DNA of 51,485 bases from Amycolatopsis sp. MtRt-6. Lineage in GTDB: Bacteria; Actinomycetota; Actinomycetes; Mycobacteriales; Pseudonocardiaceae. The notes under the pieces are model-generated. The model did no database searches, was not told where the DNA came from, and saw only the letters and a list, made by a program, of their open reading frames with translations. The position numbers and the translations under genes are program-made. Shown here piece by piece: positions 42,236-51,394 of this stretch (the stretch's first letter is position 1; every line of letters starts with the position of its first letter). The DNA lies in assembly GCF_017308975.1 (NCBI RefSeq), contig NZ_JADWPD010000012.1, positions 1-51,485 on the forward strand. Direction: 5' to 3'.

Positions 42236-43429
42236 TCAGTTGCCCGGCTTGCTCCCGGTCGGCGACAGCGGCTTCGCGCCATTGCCGTTCGTGCCGTTGC
42301 CGTTCGCCGGCTTGGTCGCCGGGCCGTTCGAGTTCGCCGGCGTGTTTCCCGGCTTGGCCGCCTGAGGCGCGGGCTTGGGCGCCGGAGCCGGCTTGGGCGC
42401 GGGCTTCGGTGCCGACACCGCCGCCTTCGGGATCGGCGGCTGCACCACCGGGACCACCGGTGCGGCCGGCGTGGTCGCCGACTCCACGTCCGTGTCGCCG
42501 CCGACCAGCTTCGACGCCTGCGGGATCACCGCTTCCTCCGGCAGGGTCGCCAGCTGCGTCTCGCTGCGGTTGAGGATGTCCTCCGCCATCGCCAGGCTCT
42601 TGCGCGCCTGCTCGCGGATCTCCGCCAGCCGCTCGACCTTGCGGTTCGCCGCCGTCGTGCGCTGGGCCGCCTGGGTCGTCGCCTCGTCCAGGCGCCGCTT
42701 GGCCTCCGCCGTCGCCTCGTCGAGACGCCGCTTGGCCTCCGCCGTCGCCTCCGCGATGCGGCGCTCCGCCTGGTTCTTGCTCGCCGTGCGCTGGTCGGCG
42801 ATGTGCTTCTCCAGCGCCGCCTTCTGGGCGGCCTGGGCCGCCTCGAACTCGCGCTCGAGCTTCCGGCGCTTCCGCTCCGCCTCGTTGTCCAGCAGCTCGC
42901 GCCGCTGGGCCGCCTCGACCGTCAGCCGCTGGACCTCGGCGCGGGTTTCCGCCAGCGCGTTCTCGTGCTCGGAGTGCAGCAGGTCGGCCTGCTTGTCGAG
43001 CTCCGCGACCAGCTTCGAGTACCGCTCGCGCAGCTTCGTCGACGCCTCCGTCGAGGACGCCCACGTCTTCTCCGCGGCGACCTCGGCGCGCTTGATGATC
43101 TCGTCGGCGCGGGCCTGCGCGAGCGTCACCGTCCGCTGCATCCGCTCGTCGAGGTCCTCGAGCCGCTCCGGCGGCTTCTTGAGCTCTTCGATGCGCGCTT
43201 CCAGCGCCGCCACCTGCTGCCGGACGGACTCGGCTTCGCGGGTCGCGGCGGCGGCCTGCGCCGCGGCCGCGTCGCGTTCGCTCAGCACCCGGCGCAGCTG
43301 GGCCTCGACGTGGTCGAGGTACTGCCGGACCTCGTTGCGGTCGAAGCCGTGCCAGGCCTGCGTGTACTCACGCCGGAGGGGGAGAAGGCCGTTGAGGGCG
43401 GTTGCGGCGGGGTCGCGCTCAGGAACCAT
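42236..43429 (-). CDS. DivIVA-domain coiled-coil protein (Wag31-like)
   Basis: 397 residues. The N-terminus LRREYTQAWHGFDRNEVRQYLDHVEAQL is a DivIVA lipid-binding domain. Residues about 45-290 form long coiled coils rich in Ala, Glu, Arg and Gln, including a near-repeat AEAKRRLDEAT. The C-terminal ~100 residues are a disordered Pro/Lys/Ala then Asn/Gly-rich tail. In actinomycetes DivIVA-like proteins mark poles and steer tip growth and wall synthesis. It is longer than main Wag31 proteins and not next to ftsZ/sepF genes, so it is likely a second polarity or scaffold protein. Confidence 0.82.
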   Translation of the reverse strand: MVPERDPAATALNGLLPLRREYTQAWHGFDRNEVRQYLDHVEAQLRRVLSERDAAAAQAAAATREAESVRQQVAALEARIEELKKPPERLEDLDERMQRTVTLAQARADEIIKRAEVAAEKTWASSTEASTKLRERYSKLVAELDKQADLLHSEHENALAETRAEVQRLTVEAAQRRELLDNEAERKRRKLEREFEAAQAAQKAALEKHIADQRTASKNQAERRIAEATAEAKRRLDEATAEAKRRLDEATTQAAQRTTAANRKVERLAEIREQARKSLAMAEDILNRSETQLATLPEEAVIPQASKLVGGDTDVESATTPAAPVVPVVQPPIPKAAVSAPKPAPKPAPAPKPAPQAAKPGNTPANSNGPATKPANGNGTNGNGAKPLSPTGSKPGN

Positions 43430-43534
43430 GCGCCCGACCGTACCCGGGCACCCGCCGCCTCCGCCTTCCGGCTTAACGAATCACTGACAAGTGTCGCCGT
43501 GTCGCCGGAACGGCCTCACCCACGAAACGCAGCG

Positions 43535-45529
43535 TCACCAGTGGAAGCCGCGGGAAAGCCGCGCCAACGCCATCGCCGCGCGCGAGAGGTGTTTCTCGCC
43601 ACGTCCGATCTTGAGTTCGCCCGAACCCCCCGCCGCGGTCGAATCCGGGAAGATCCGGAAACCCTGGTACGCGACGGCGTCGGTGAGGCCCGGCGTGAGC
43701 GTGTACGCCAGCCCGATCGCCTGCCCGGCCGGCGTCCCGATGTGCTTCGGCCGCTCGACGAGCGCCTTCATCACCATGTCCGCGGCCTGCTCCGGCGACT
43801 TCGTCGGGAACGCGTCGTAGATCTTCGTCGGCCGGATCATCGGGGTGCGCACCAGCGGCATGTGGATGGTGGTGAACGTGATCCCGTCGCCGTGTGTCTC
43901 GGTCGCCGCGATGCGCGAGAAGTAGTCCAGCGCCGCCTTCGACGCCGCGTACGCCGAGAAGCGCGGCGCAATGCCCTGGACGCCGATCGACGACACGTTC
44001 ACGATGTGCCCGAACTTCCGCTCCGACATGTGCGGCAGCACCGCGAGGATCAGCCGCACCGCGCCGAAGTAGTTGATCGCCATCGCGCGCTCGTAGTCGT
44101 GCATCCGGTCGTAGGACAGCTTGATCGAGCGGCGGATCGAGCGGCCGGCGTTGTTCACCAGCATGTCGATCCGGCCGTGCTCGGCCAGCATCGCGTCGAC
44201 GGCCTTGTGCACCGAGTCCTCGTCGGTCAGGTCGGCCGGGTACACCGACGCCGTGCCGCCGGCGGCGACGATCTCGTCGCGGACCTCCTCCAGCTCGTGC
44301 TGGCGGCGCGCGACGAGCAGCGGGACACCGCCCGCGGCCGCCACCTTCAACGCGGTCGCGCGCCCGATGCCCGACGACGCGCCGGTGATGATCACGCGGC
44401 GGCCGTCCAGTTCGCCGCGCGGGCCGTGCTTGCGGGCACGGAACGGGTCGAGGTGCTCGCGCCAGTAGCGCCACAGCGTCGGCGCGTACTCCTCCAGCCG
44501 CGGGACCTCGACCGTGCCGGCCAGCGCCTTGCGCGTCTCGGCCGAGGAGAACACCGACGGGAACGCCATTGTGTCCAGCAGCACCGGCGGGATGCCGAAC
44601 CGCTCCATGACGGCGTCGCGCGCGATGGTGACGCCGGGAATGTGCTCGGTCAGCTTGACCAGCCCGACGATCCGCTTGGAGATCCCTTCGCCCAGCTGGA
44701 CGGTGATCGTCGGCGCGCCCGCGGCCCGCGCGAAGGCGTTGTAGACCGAGACGACCGGCTGCGGCTCGGGGTTGACCAGGTGGAAGGCGTGGCCGTCGAG
44801 GCCCGGCTTGACCACCAGCTCCAGCAGCGCCTTGGCGACGTAGTCGACCGGCACGATGTTCGTGTCGCCGAGGTCGGGGCCGACGATCGGCAGCACGTCG
44901 GGCAGCCCGGCGAGCCGGTTGATCGCCGGGAAGAGGTAGTACGGGCCGTCGATCTTGTCCATTTCGCCGGTCTCGGAGTGCCCGACGACGACGGCGGGCC
45001 GGTACACCCGCCACGGCACCTGGTCCTGTTCGCGGACGATCTTCTCGGCTTCGAACTTGGTCCGGTGGTACGGCGTGATGAGCCGCTGCCCGGCGTCGAA
45101 CATCTCCTCGGTGAAAACGCCTTCGTGGTCGCCCGCGACGGCCACCGAAGAGACGTGGTGCAGGCAGCCCGCGCGCAGGTCCGCGGCGAGGTCGACGACG
45201 GCCCGCGTACCGTCCACATTGGCCTTGATGCTGGCTTCGTCGTCGGCGGTGAGGTCGTAGAGCGCGGCGAGGTGGACGATGTGGTCGACGCTCCCGCGCA
45301 GCTGCTCCCGGTCGGCTTCGGACACGCCGAGCAGCGGCTCGCCGAGGTCGCCGGTGACGAGCGTGACGCGGTCGGAGTGCGGCCACTGGTCGACCAGCGC
45401 GGCCAGCTTGGCCCGCGAGGACGCGCGCACCACGAGGGCGACGCGGTCGTCGTCGGGGCGGGAGAGCAGCAGCCGGGTGAAGTGGCGCCCGATCAGTCCG
45501 GTCGCCCCGGTCACCAAGAACGTCGCCAT
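43535..45529 (-). CDS. Two-domain fatty acyl-CoA reductase (extended SDR + classical SDR)
   Basis: 664 residues from ATG 45529 with GGAAGG upstream. Residues 1-~340 are an extended SDR of the acyl-CoA reductase type (FLVTGATGLIGRHF; YHRTKFEAEKIV as YxxxK). Residues about 365-610 are a classical SDR (VIITGASSGIGRA, VNNAGRSI, catalytic SAYAASKAAL). This is the layout of mycobacterial Acr1/FcrA reductases, which reduce long-chain acyl-CoA to aldehyde or alcohol for wax esters and related lipids. It is upstream of the DivIVA gene on the same strand, 105 bp away. Confidence 0.85.
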   Translation of the reverse strand: MATFLVTGATGLIGRHFTRLLLSRPDDDRVALVVRASSRAKLAALVDQWPHSDRVTLVTGDLGEPLLGVSEADREQLRGSVDHIVHLAALYDLTADDEASIKANVDGTRAVVDLAADLRAGCLHHVSSVAVAGDHEGVFTEEMFDAGQRLITPYHRTKFEAEKIVREQDQVPWRVYRPAVVVGHSETGEMDKIDGPYYLFPAINRLAGLPDVLPIVGPDLGDTNIVPVDYVAKALLELVVKPGLDGHAFHLVNPEPQPVVSVYNAFARAAGAPTITVQLGEGISKRIVGLVKLTEHIPGVTIARDAVMERFGIPPVLLDTMAFPSVFSSAETRKALAGTVEVPRLEEYAPTLWRYWREHLDPFRARKHGPRGELDGRRVIITGASSGIGRATALKVAAAGGVPLLVARRQHELEEVRDEIVAAGGTASVYPADLTDEDSVHKAVDAMLAEHGRIDMLVNNAGRSIRRSIKLSYDRMHDYERAMAINYFGAVRLILAVLPHMSERKFGHIVNVSSIGVQGIAPRFSAYAASKAALDYFSRIAATETHGDGITFTTIHMPLVRTPMIRPTKIYDAFPTKSPEQAADMVMKALVERPKHIGTPAGQAIGLAYTLTPGLTDAVAYQGFRIFPDSTAAGGSGELKIGRGEKHLSRAAMALARLSRGFHW

Positions 45530-45632
45530 TGTCTTCACACCTTCCGCGCTCCACAGCCCTGACCCTGGGCATTCTGCTGCATGGCGAGGCCCGCGACCAC
45601 CATTTCGAAACGTGATGTTACCCACGAGTAAC

Positions 45633-46448
45633 TTAGGCCGGGTCCGCGATGACGACGCGGTTCTCCTCGTAGCCGTCCGAGCCGCCGACCCAGCGGCCGC
45701 CGCACGTCACCAGCACCACGCGGTGCGGGCCGGACGGGCCGAACAGGTAGTCCGCGCGGGCCGGCAGATCGCTCTTGTGCACCGTGACCAGCTGCGCAAT
45801 GCGGTACCGCCACGTCTTGCCCGCACTGTCCACAATGGTCACTTCGGCGCCGATCCTGGCGGTCCACAGCTCGGCGAACGGCCCGGTCGCGCCGCGCCAG
45901 TTCACGTGGCCGGCGAACACGCTCGCGCCGCCCGCCGCGTCGAGTGACGCGCCCCACCACGTCGCCTGCCCGAGGTCGGTGGGCACCGGCAGCTCGCCGT
46001 TCGGGCCGAGGTCCGCGCGCACCAGCGTCGCCGTCCCGCCGCCGGGCAGCCGGACGGTGCCCGGCCGCTGCCGCGCCGGCGGCACGGACGACGACGGCGG
46101 CGGCCCCGGTGACGACGGCGTCTGCGCGGCCGGTGCCGCGGGTGTGGTGGCGGCCGGCGGCGGGGATGGCGCCGCCGGTGCCGCGGCCGCACCCGCGGCG
46201 GGCAGCGCCGTGCCGGTCACGACGGCCGCGGGCGCCGCGGCGAGCACGGCGGGGCCGTACTGCACCGCGAGCACCGTCGCCGCACCGAGCGCGAAGCCGG
46301 CGAGCAGCCGGCCCCGCCCGGGCTTCGGCGCGGGCCGATCCCGGTGATCATCGGACGGCTCGTCGTCGACGGCCGCCCAGCCGACGCCGCGGTGCCATTC
46401 ATCGACGAACCAGTCCTCGCCCTGCCGGTCGCCGCCGTGCCGCGCCAC
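45633..46448 (-). CDS. Class F sortase
   Basis: 271 residues from GTG 46448, 4 nt after the stop of the SpaA-like gene, so co-transcribed. One membrane helix (LLAGFALGAATVLAVQYG), a long Pro/Ala/Ser spacer, and a sortase barrel with His in VFAGHVNW, Cys in VVLVTCGG and Arg in EENRVVIAD. The catalytic trio is complete. Class F enzymes are the actinobacterial sortases with less defined substrates. The coupled surface protein is the obvious candidate client, although it lacks a standard sorting motif. Confidence 0.88.
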   Translation of the reverse strand: MARHGGDRQGEDWFVDEWHRGVGWAAVDDEPSDDHRDRPAPKPGRGRLLAGFALGAATVLAVQYGPAVLAAAPAAVVTGTALPAAGAAAAPAAPSPPPAATTPAAPAAQTPSSPGPPPSSSVPPARQRPGTVRLPGGGTATLVRADLGPNGELPVPTDLGQATWWGASLDAAGGASVFAGHVNWRGATGPFAELWTARIGAEVTIVDSAGKTWRYRIAQLVTVHKSDLPARADYLFGPSGPHRVVLVTCGGRWVGGSDGYEENRVVIADPA

Positions 46449-46452
46449 GCCG

Positions 46453-47913
46453 TTACCGCCGGGACGCCCGCCGCGCGGCGACGCCGAACAGCCCGGCCGC
46501 CAGCAGCACGAGCAGGCCGAGCCCGGCCAGGCCCGGCACCGAGTAGCTCGTCTCGACGACACCCTGCGCCCGCGCGACCGGCTGGTCTCCGGCCGGGATC
46601 GCGCGCGGGACGTCGTTCGGCTTGTTCGTGACGGTCAGCGCGAGGGTGTCGCCCGGCTTGACGGTGCCACAGGCCGACGGCGGGTTCTGCGGGTCGAACG
46701 CGTTCGTGTAGCCCGGCGGCGGGCTCGCCTCGACGACGCAGATCTCCTGCGGCGCGCGGAGGTTCTCGACCGTCACGCCGCCGGTCTTGCCGTCGGTGGT
46801 GACGACCGCGGGCTTGCCGTCGGCCCCGGTGAGCGGCTTGCCGTCCTGGCCGAGCGCGGGCGACGTCCGATCCTTGCCGGTGATCCGCAGGACCGCGCCG
46901 CCGACGCCCTGGCCGGTCTTCGCGTCCGTCTTGGTCACCTGGACCTTGCCGGGCTTGGCCACGCTGACGGCGCCCTGGGCGGTCAGCTCCCGCTCGCCGC
47001 CGGTGGAGACCACGCGCTGCACCTTCGTGTCGACCGGCACCCGTACGTAGGGCCGGTCGGCCGGGGCGGACAGCGCGGCCACGAGCTTCGGCCGGTCGCC
47101 GGTCGGCGTCAGCTTCACCGTCACGGTGCCGTCGGCGTCCGTCTTGAGCGTGACGTCCTTCGCGGCAGCTTGCGGGCTCGAGTTCCCGGCCGCGTTGCCG
47201 GTCTTCTCGCCGCCGATGGTGGCGTCGGTCGCCGTCAGCTTCACCGGGACGTCCGGGACGCCCTTGTCCTTGGCGTTCTTCACGGTGACCGTCCACTCGG
47301 CGGCCTCGCCGGGGTGCTGGTCGCCCTTCGGCGTGGTCACCGACGCGGTCCATGGGCCACGGTCGGTCTCGGCCTCGGCGCGCAGCCGCTCGACGGCCGC
47401 CTTGGCGTCCGCGGGGAGCCGGTCGAGGTGGTACGGCGCGTCGTAGCCGATCTTGTCGGAGGTGAGCGACGGGGCCAGGTCGGCCGCCGTGCGCGGAGCG
47501 GCGGTCCACGAGTGCAGCAGGTGGGCGAGCGCCGCGGCTTCGGCCGGCTTCTTCGTGTCGCCGTAGCGCAGCAGCAGGTAGGAGATGTTCGCCGCCTGGT
47601 CGGCGGGCAGCTTCGTGCCCCACTTCGTGAGCAGCTCGTCACCCGGCTCGTACCGCTCGTCGGTGTCGGGGGCCTTGAGCTGGAAGCTCACGCAGAAGAC
47701 CTGCTCCCCGCCGACGACGTACGAGCCGAGCCAATTGCGGCTCGGCCGCGGGGTCATGTCCTGGCCGGGCTTGACCTCGTAGCCGATGCCTTCCTGGCCG
47801 GCCGCGGCGGCCGGCGCGGCGCCGACCGTCACGGAGAGCGTGCCGAGCAGGGCCGCGGCGACGAGTCCGGTGAGCGCGCGAGTACCCGCGCGCGGGTGTG
47901 TCGACCACCCCAT
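46453..47913 (-). CDS. SpaA/Cna-B-type surface protein with degenerate thioester domain
   Basis: 486 residues. ATG 47913 is preferred because GAAGGAG is then correctly spaced; ATG 47922 is too close to it. A signal peptide ends at AAPAAAAG. The N-terminal domain resembles TQXA domains (EQVFCVSF, AAALAHLLHSW), but the Gln partner of the thioester is not seen. An Ig-like segment and a SpaA/Cna-B domain follow (VQVTKTDAKTGQGVGGAVL, NLRAPQEICVVEASPPPGY). The C-terminus is a membrane helix and Arg tail preceded by SYSVPG with no LPxTG-like motif. It is coupled to a class F sortase gene. Confidence 0.8.
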   Translation of the reverse strand: MGWSTHPRAGTRALTGLVAAALLGTLSVTVGAAPAAAAGQEGIGYEVKPGQDMTPRPSRNWLGSYVVGGEQVFCVSFQLKAPDTDERYEPGDELLTKWGTKLPADQAANISYLLLRYGDTKKPAEAAALAHLLHSWTAAPRTAADLAPSLTSDKIGYDAPYHLDRLPADAKAAVERLRAEAETDRGPWTASVTTPKGDQHPGEAAEWTVTVKNAKDKGVPDVPVKLTATDATIGGEKTGNAAGNSSPQAAAKDVTLKTDADGTVTVKLTPTGDRPKLVAALSAPADRPYVRVPVDTKVQRVVSTGGERELTAQGAVSVAKPGKVQVTKTDAKTGQGVGGAVLRITGKDRTSPALGQDGKPLTGADGKPAVVTTDGKTGGVTVENLRAPQEICVVEASPPPGYTNAFDPQNPPSACGTVKPGDTLALTVTNKPNDVPRAIPAGDQPVARAQGVVETSYSVPGLAGLGLLVLLAAGLFGVAARRASRR

Positions 47914-48230
47914 GGTGTCCATGCTCCTTCGTTCGACGCGCGGCAGCGCCCGGCGTCTCTGCAGGTCACACGACTGATCAAGGCCCCGACGCGCGTTCGG
48001 TGAAGATCCGAGCACGCGAAGTGAGCGTTGCGTCAAGGGGCGAAACTGTGTACCGCTCTTCGGGTGGCTGTCGCCGAACGGTCGTGACATCCGTCGCTTA
48101 CCGTGTCGTCCGAGGCAGACGGGCTGCCGTCGAGTAAAGTCGTCTTTACTCGACGGGAACCGCGCGCCCGCGGCGGTCGTTGAACCCGATGCAGCGATGA
48201 TTCACAAAGCAGCAGATCCAGGAGGATCAG
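47914..48230. other. Divergent intergenic region with strong inverted repeat
   Basis: 317 bp between the SpaA-like and BI-1 genes without a credible gene. It holds a perfect 13-bp inverted repeat at 48127-48156. A TTGACG at 48023-48028 may be a -35 element, without a convincing -10. Confidence 0.4.
48127..48156. promoter_or_regulatory. Perfect 13-bp inverted repeat upstream of the BI-1/YccA gene
   Basis: CCGTCGAGTAAAG-TCGT-CTTTACTCGACGG, 74 nt before GTG 48231. The AT-rich TAAAG/CTTTA in such GC-rich DNA suggests selection. Candidate operator, or a hairpin closing an upstream transcript. Confidence 0.55.
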
Positions 48231-49064
48231 GTGCGTTCCAGTAGCAACCCGGCGTTCCGCAACCTGCCCGGCGGCGGAACCCAGACTTACGGGCAGTACG
48301 GGCCCCCCGTGGGCTTCAATCAACCCCAGGGCGGCGTGCCCGGGTACGACCCGGGCCGGGCCACTGCCGGCGAGGGCGACCGCCCGATGACCGTCGACGA
48401 CGTCGTCCTCAAGACGGGCATGTCCCTCGGCGTCGCGCTGCTCGTCGGGGTGGTCACGGCGATCTGGGCCCAGGTCCAGCTGGCCGAGACCGGCCGGCTC
48501 TCCGGCGCCCTCGTCGGCGCGATGATCGGCGGCCTCATCGTCGGGCTCGTCATCTCGCTGGTGATCATCTTCCGGCAGAAGCCCAGTGGCGCGCTGACGC
48601 TGACGTACTCGGCGGCCGAAGGTCTGTTCCTCGGTGCGCTGAGCGGCGTGTTCGAGGCGATCTACCCCGGCATCGCGCTGCAGGCGATCATCGGCACCGC
48701 CGGTGTGTTCATCGGCATGCTGGTGGTCTACAAGACCGGCGCCGTGAAGGTCACGCCGAAGCTGACCAAGTGGATCGTCGGTGCCGTCGTCGGTGTCGCG
48801 ATCCTGATGCTGTTCAACCTGATCAGCTCGCTGGCGTTCGGCTTCAACCCGCTGCGCGACGGTGGCCCGCTGGCCATCATCTTCAGCCTCGTCTGCATCG
48901 GTATCGCGGCGTTCAGCTTCCTGCTCGACTTCGACCAGGCCGACCGGATGATCCGCGAGGGCATGCCGTCGAAGTGGGCCTGGTACACCGCGTTCGGCCT
49001 GATGACGACGCTGGTGTGGCTGTACCTCGAGATCCTGCGGTTGCTCTCGTACTTCCGTGAGTAA
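48231..49064 (+). CDS. Bax inhibitor-1/YccA-family membrane protein
   Basis: 277 residues from GTG 48231 with AGGAGGA upstream. A hydrophilic Gly/Pro/Gln-rich N-terminus of about 55 residues precedes seven hydrophobic segments typical of the actinobacterial YccA/BI-1 family (MTVDDVVLKTG, TYSAAEGLFLGALSGVFE, FDQADRMIREGMPSKWAWY, EILRLLSYFRE). The late Asp residues are those linked to pH-dependent ion leak in BI-1 relatives. The bacterial role is not settled; calcium leak or membrane protease control are proposed. It has its own terminator. Confidence 0.9.
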   Translation: MRSSSNPAFRNLPGGGTQTYGQYGPPVGFNQPQGGVPGYDPGRATAGEGDRPMTVDDVVLKTGMSLGVALLVGVVTAIWAQVQLAETGRLSGALVGAMIGGLIVGLVISLVIIFRQKPSGALTLTYSAAEGLFLGALSGVFEAIYPGIALQAIIGTAGVFIGMLVVYKTGAVKVTPKLTKWIVGAVVGVAILMLFNLISSLAFGFNPLRDGGPLAIIFSLVCIGIAAFSFLLDFDQADRMIREGMPSKWAWYTAFGLMTTLVWLYLEILRLLSYFRE

Positions 49065-49086
49065 CCTGGCTCACAGTTCCGCAGTG

Positions 49087-49119
49087 AAGGCGCTCCGTAA
49101 TCGGCGGGGCGCCTTTTCT
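49087..49119 (+). terminator. Terminator of the BI-1/YccA gene
   Basis: AAGGCGC (49087-49093) pairs with GCGCCTT (49109-49115), followed by TTTTCT. It lies 22 nt after the stop. Confidence 0.75.
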
Positions 49120-49219
49120 GTGGGTATTTAGTGCATTTGGGGACCCCGCTGCGGCCCGCCCTCACCCTGCGTGTTTGATGTCCGGGTCGGTTCTTCATTT
49201 CACATGTGTGAGGTTCACA

Positions 49220-49954
49220 GTGAGCGTTCCCCCTCCGGCCCCCGGGGGCCAGCAGCCGGTGGGTCAGCCCGATCCTTACGGACCGCCTCCGGGCGGCCAG
49301 TCGCAGCAGCAGTACGGCCAGCCCGGCCAGTACGGTCAGCCGCAGGGCCAGCCGGGTCAGTACGGCCCGCCGCCCGGCCAGTTCCCGCCCGGCGGCCAGC
49401 CCGGGTTCCCGCCCGCGCCGCCGGCTCCGCCGAAGCGCTCGAAGGCCAAGGGCCTGATCATGGGTGGCCTCGGCGCCATCGTGGTGGTCGTGCTGGTCAT
49501 CGTCGGGATCGTCTCGTTCATGAAGTCGCCGGCCACTTCCCAGGCCGGTGACTGCCTCACGATCACCGAGTTCACCCAGGGCGGCGACGACCCGGCGAAG
49601 GCCGACTGCAACGACCCGAAGGCGAACGTCAAGATCGCCAAGAAGCTGGACAAGGCGTCCGAGGACTGCCCCGGCGGCACCGGCGCGGGCTACGACACGT
49701 ACTCGGTGAGCGGCCGCAGCTCGTACAAGCTGTGCCTGATGATCAACGCGAAGCAGGGCGACTGCCTGGCGAACTTCACGTCCCAGACCAAGGGCTACCT
49801 GAAGGTCCCCTGCACCGACCCGACCAAGGACGGCGAGCTGGTCAAGGTCGTGACCGGCCAGGCGGACAAGAGCGTCTGCGAGGACACCGACGCCACGCGC
49901 GTCGCGGTCTACCCGGAGCCGGCGACGACGATGTGCGTCAAGACGAACGAATAG
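49220..49954 (+). CDS. Membrane-anchored protein with Pro/Gln-rich cytosolic head
   Basis: 244 residues from GTG 49220. The first ~75 residues are a repetitive Pro/Gly/Gln/Tyr-rich segment (QYGQPGQYGQPQGQ), then Lys/Arg, one membrane helix (GGLGAIVVVVLVIVGIVSF), and an extracytoplasmic domain of about 130 residues with seven Cys, probably disulfide-bonded. This is the layout of many actinobacterial cell-envelope proteins of unknown function, including LppU/SCO3897-like ones; I do not claim which. It stands alone between two terminators. Confidence 0.75.
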   Translation: MSVPPPAPGGQQPVGQPDPYGPPPGGQSQQQYGQPGQYGQPQGQPGQYGPPPGQFPPGGQPGFPPAPPAPPKRSKAKGLIMGGLGAIVVVVLVIVGIVSFMKSPATSQAGDCLTITEFTQGGDDPAKADCNDPKANVKIAKKLDKASEDCPGGTGAGYDTYSVSGRSSYKLCLMINAKQGDCLANFTSQTKGYLKVPCTDPTKDGELVKVVTGQADKSVCEDTDATRVAVYPEPATTMCVKTNE

Positions 49955-49967
49955 CTGTCGCTGCACG

Positions 49968-50001
49968 AAGGCCCTCTCGCCGCCTCGGCGAGGGGGCCTT
50001 T
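49968..50001 (+). terminator. Terminator of the Pro-rich membrane protein gene
   Basis: AAGGCCCTCTCGCC pairs with GGCGAGGGGGCCTT with one imperfect position and is followed by TTTCG. It begins 13 nt after the stop. Confidence 0.7.
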
Positions 50002-50023
50002 CGCGTACCCGGATTGCTCCGTT

Positions 50024-50042
50024 CGTCCCACACTGTGCGACG
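50024..50042. promoter_or_regulatory. Near-perfect inverted repeat upstream of tsuA
   Basis: CGTCCCACA-C-TGTGCGACG, eight of nine arm positions pair, 66 nt before GTG 50109. Candidate operator for a sulfur or redox regulator. Confidence 0.4.
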
Positions 50043-50108
50043 GGCTGCAACCGCCCGGTCACGCGTCCTAACTTGGGTCGTCCTGCCCGCCCGAGCCTGG
50101 AGTAGCCG

Positions 50109-51368
50109 GTGGCGACGACCCAATCCCCGATCGGTGACAAGTACTTCCCCACCTCCTGCGCCGCGCCCGCACCGCGGCCGGAGGAGCCCGTCAGGATCGT
50201 CCCGCTGGCCGTTGCCGGGGTGCTCGCGGCCGGCCTGACCTGGTACGTCTGGGCGAGCCAAGGCGCCAAGTTCGGCGTCCTGCTGCTGCTCGGCCTCGGG
50301 CTGGGGCTCGCGCTCTTCCACTCGCGGTTCGGCTTCACCTCGGCGTGGCGGCAGCTCATCGCCGTCGGCAACGGGCAGGGCCTGCGGGCCCACACCGTGC
50401 TGCTCGGCACCGCCGCGACGCTCATCGCGCTGATCGCCGGCACCGGCAGCGGTCTCTTCGGCAGCAAGCCCGCGCCGACGGCCGGCGCCCTCGGCCTCGC
50501 CCTCTTCGCCGGCGCGTTGCTCTTCGCGATCGGCATGCAGCTCGGCGGCGCGTGCGCGTCCGGGACGCTGTTCGCCGTCGGGTCCGGCCAGTCCGCCATC
50601 GTGCTGACGCTGGGCGGGTTCGTCGCCGGCTCGGTGCTCTACACCTGGGCGTACCCGGTGCTGTCCGGCTGGCCCGAGCTGAAGGGCGTGCTGCTCGCCG
50701 ACCACGTCGGCTGGTTCGGCTCGTGGGCGATCACGATCGCCGTGCTCGCCGGGATCGTGCTCGCGACCCGGACGGTGCAGCGCCGCCGGACGCCGCCGCC
50801 GGTCGACGTCGTGCCGACCGCGCGGGGCTTCGCCCGGGTCTTCCGCGGCTCCTGGCCGATGCTCGCCGGCGCCGTCGTGCTGGGCGTGCTGGCCGCCGCG
50901 GTTTTCCTCGTCTCCGGCGGGATCTGGGGCATTACCAGCGCGTTCGCCTTGTGGGGCGCCAAGATCCTGCAGGTGTTCGGCCTGCACCCGGAGACGTGGG
51001 AGTTCTGGCGGCAGAAGGCGAACGCGACGTCGCTGGCCGCCCCGATCTGGCGCGACAAGACCAGCCTCACCGACATCGGCATCATGATCGGCGCCGCGGT
51101 GGCCGCCGCGGCCGCGGGCGCGTGGAAGATCCACAGCTCGATCCCGTGGCGCACGGCCGTCGCCGCGCTCCTCGGCGGCGTCCTCATGGGCGTCGGCGCG
51201 CGGATGGCCGGCGGCTGCAACATCGGCGCGTACCTCGGCGGCATCTCCACCGGCAGCCTGCACGGCTGGCTGTGGGGCGTGTTCGCCCTCGGCGGCACCT
51301 GGATCGGCCTCAAGCTGCGCCCGCTGTTCGGGCTGGCGAACCCGGAACCCACCGACAGCGTCTGCTGA
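50109..51368 (+). CDS. tsuA: YeeE/YedE (TsuA)-type thiosulfate/sulfur transporter
   Basis: 419 residues from GTG 50109, about nine to eleven membrane segments. The two conserved Cys motifs of the family are present, GGACASGTLFA in the middle and GGCNIGAYLGG near the C-terminus; in TsuA these cysteines pass thiosulfate inward. The N-terminal extension has a further Cys (FPTSCAAP), as does the C-terminus (DSVC). The family often pairs with a TusA sulfur carrier; its absence within the window does not exclude one beyond the edge. Confidence 0.88.
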   Translation: MATTQSPIGDKYFPTSCAAPAPRPEEPVRIVPLAVAGVLAAGLTWYVWASQGAKFGVLLLLGLGLGLALFHSRFGFTSAWRQLIAVGNGQGLRAHTVLLGTAATLIALIAGTGSGLFGSKPAPTAGALGLALFAGALLFAIGMQLGGACASGTLFAVGSGQSAIVLTLGGFVAGSVLYTWAYPVLSGWPELKGVLLADHVGWFGSWAITIAVLAGIVLATRTVQRRRTPPPVDVVPTARGFARVFRGSWPMLAGAVVLGVLAAAVFLVSGGIWGITSAFALWGAKILQVFGLHPETWEFWRQKANATSLAAPIWRDKTSLTDIGIMIGAAVAAAAAGAWKIHSSIPWRTAVAALLGGVLMGVGARMAGGCNIGAYLGGISTGSLHGWLWGVFALGGTWIGLKLRPLFGLANPEPTDSVC

Positions 51369-51394
51369 CCCCGGCGGATGGTCTGCCGCGGCTT

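Noticed and set aside
42203..45562. A 1119-codon open frame on the plus strand over DivIVA and the acyl-CoA reductase
   Set aside because: It runs antisense through two recognisable genes and through the repeat-flanking region; the product is low-complexity.
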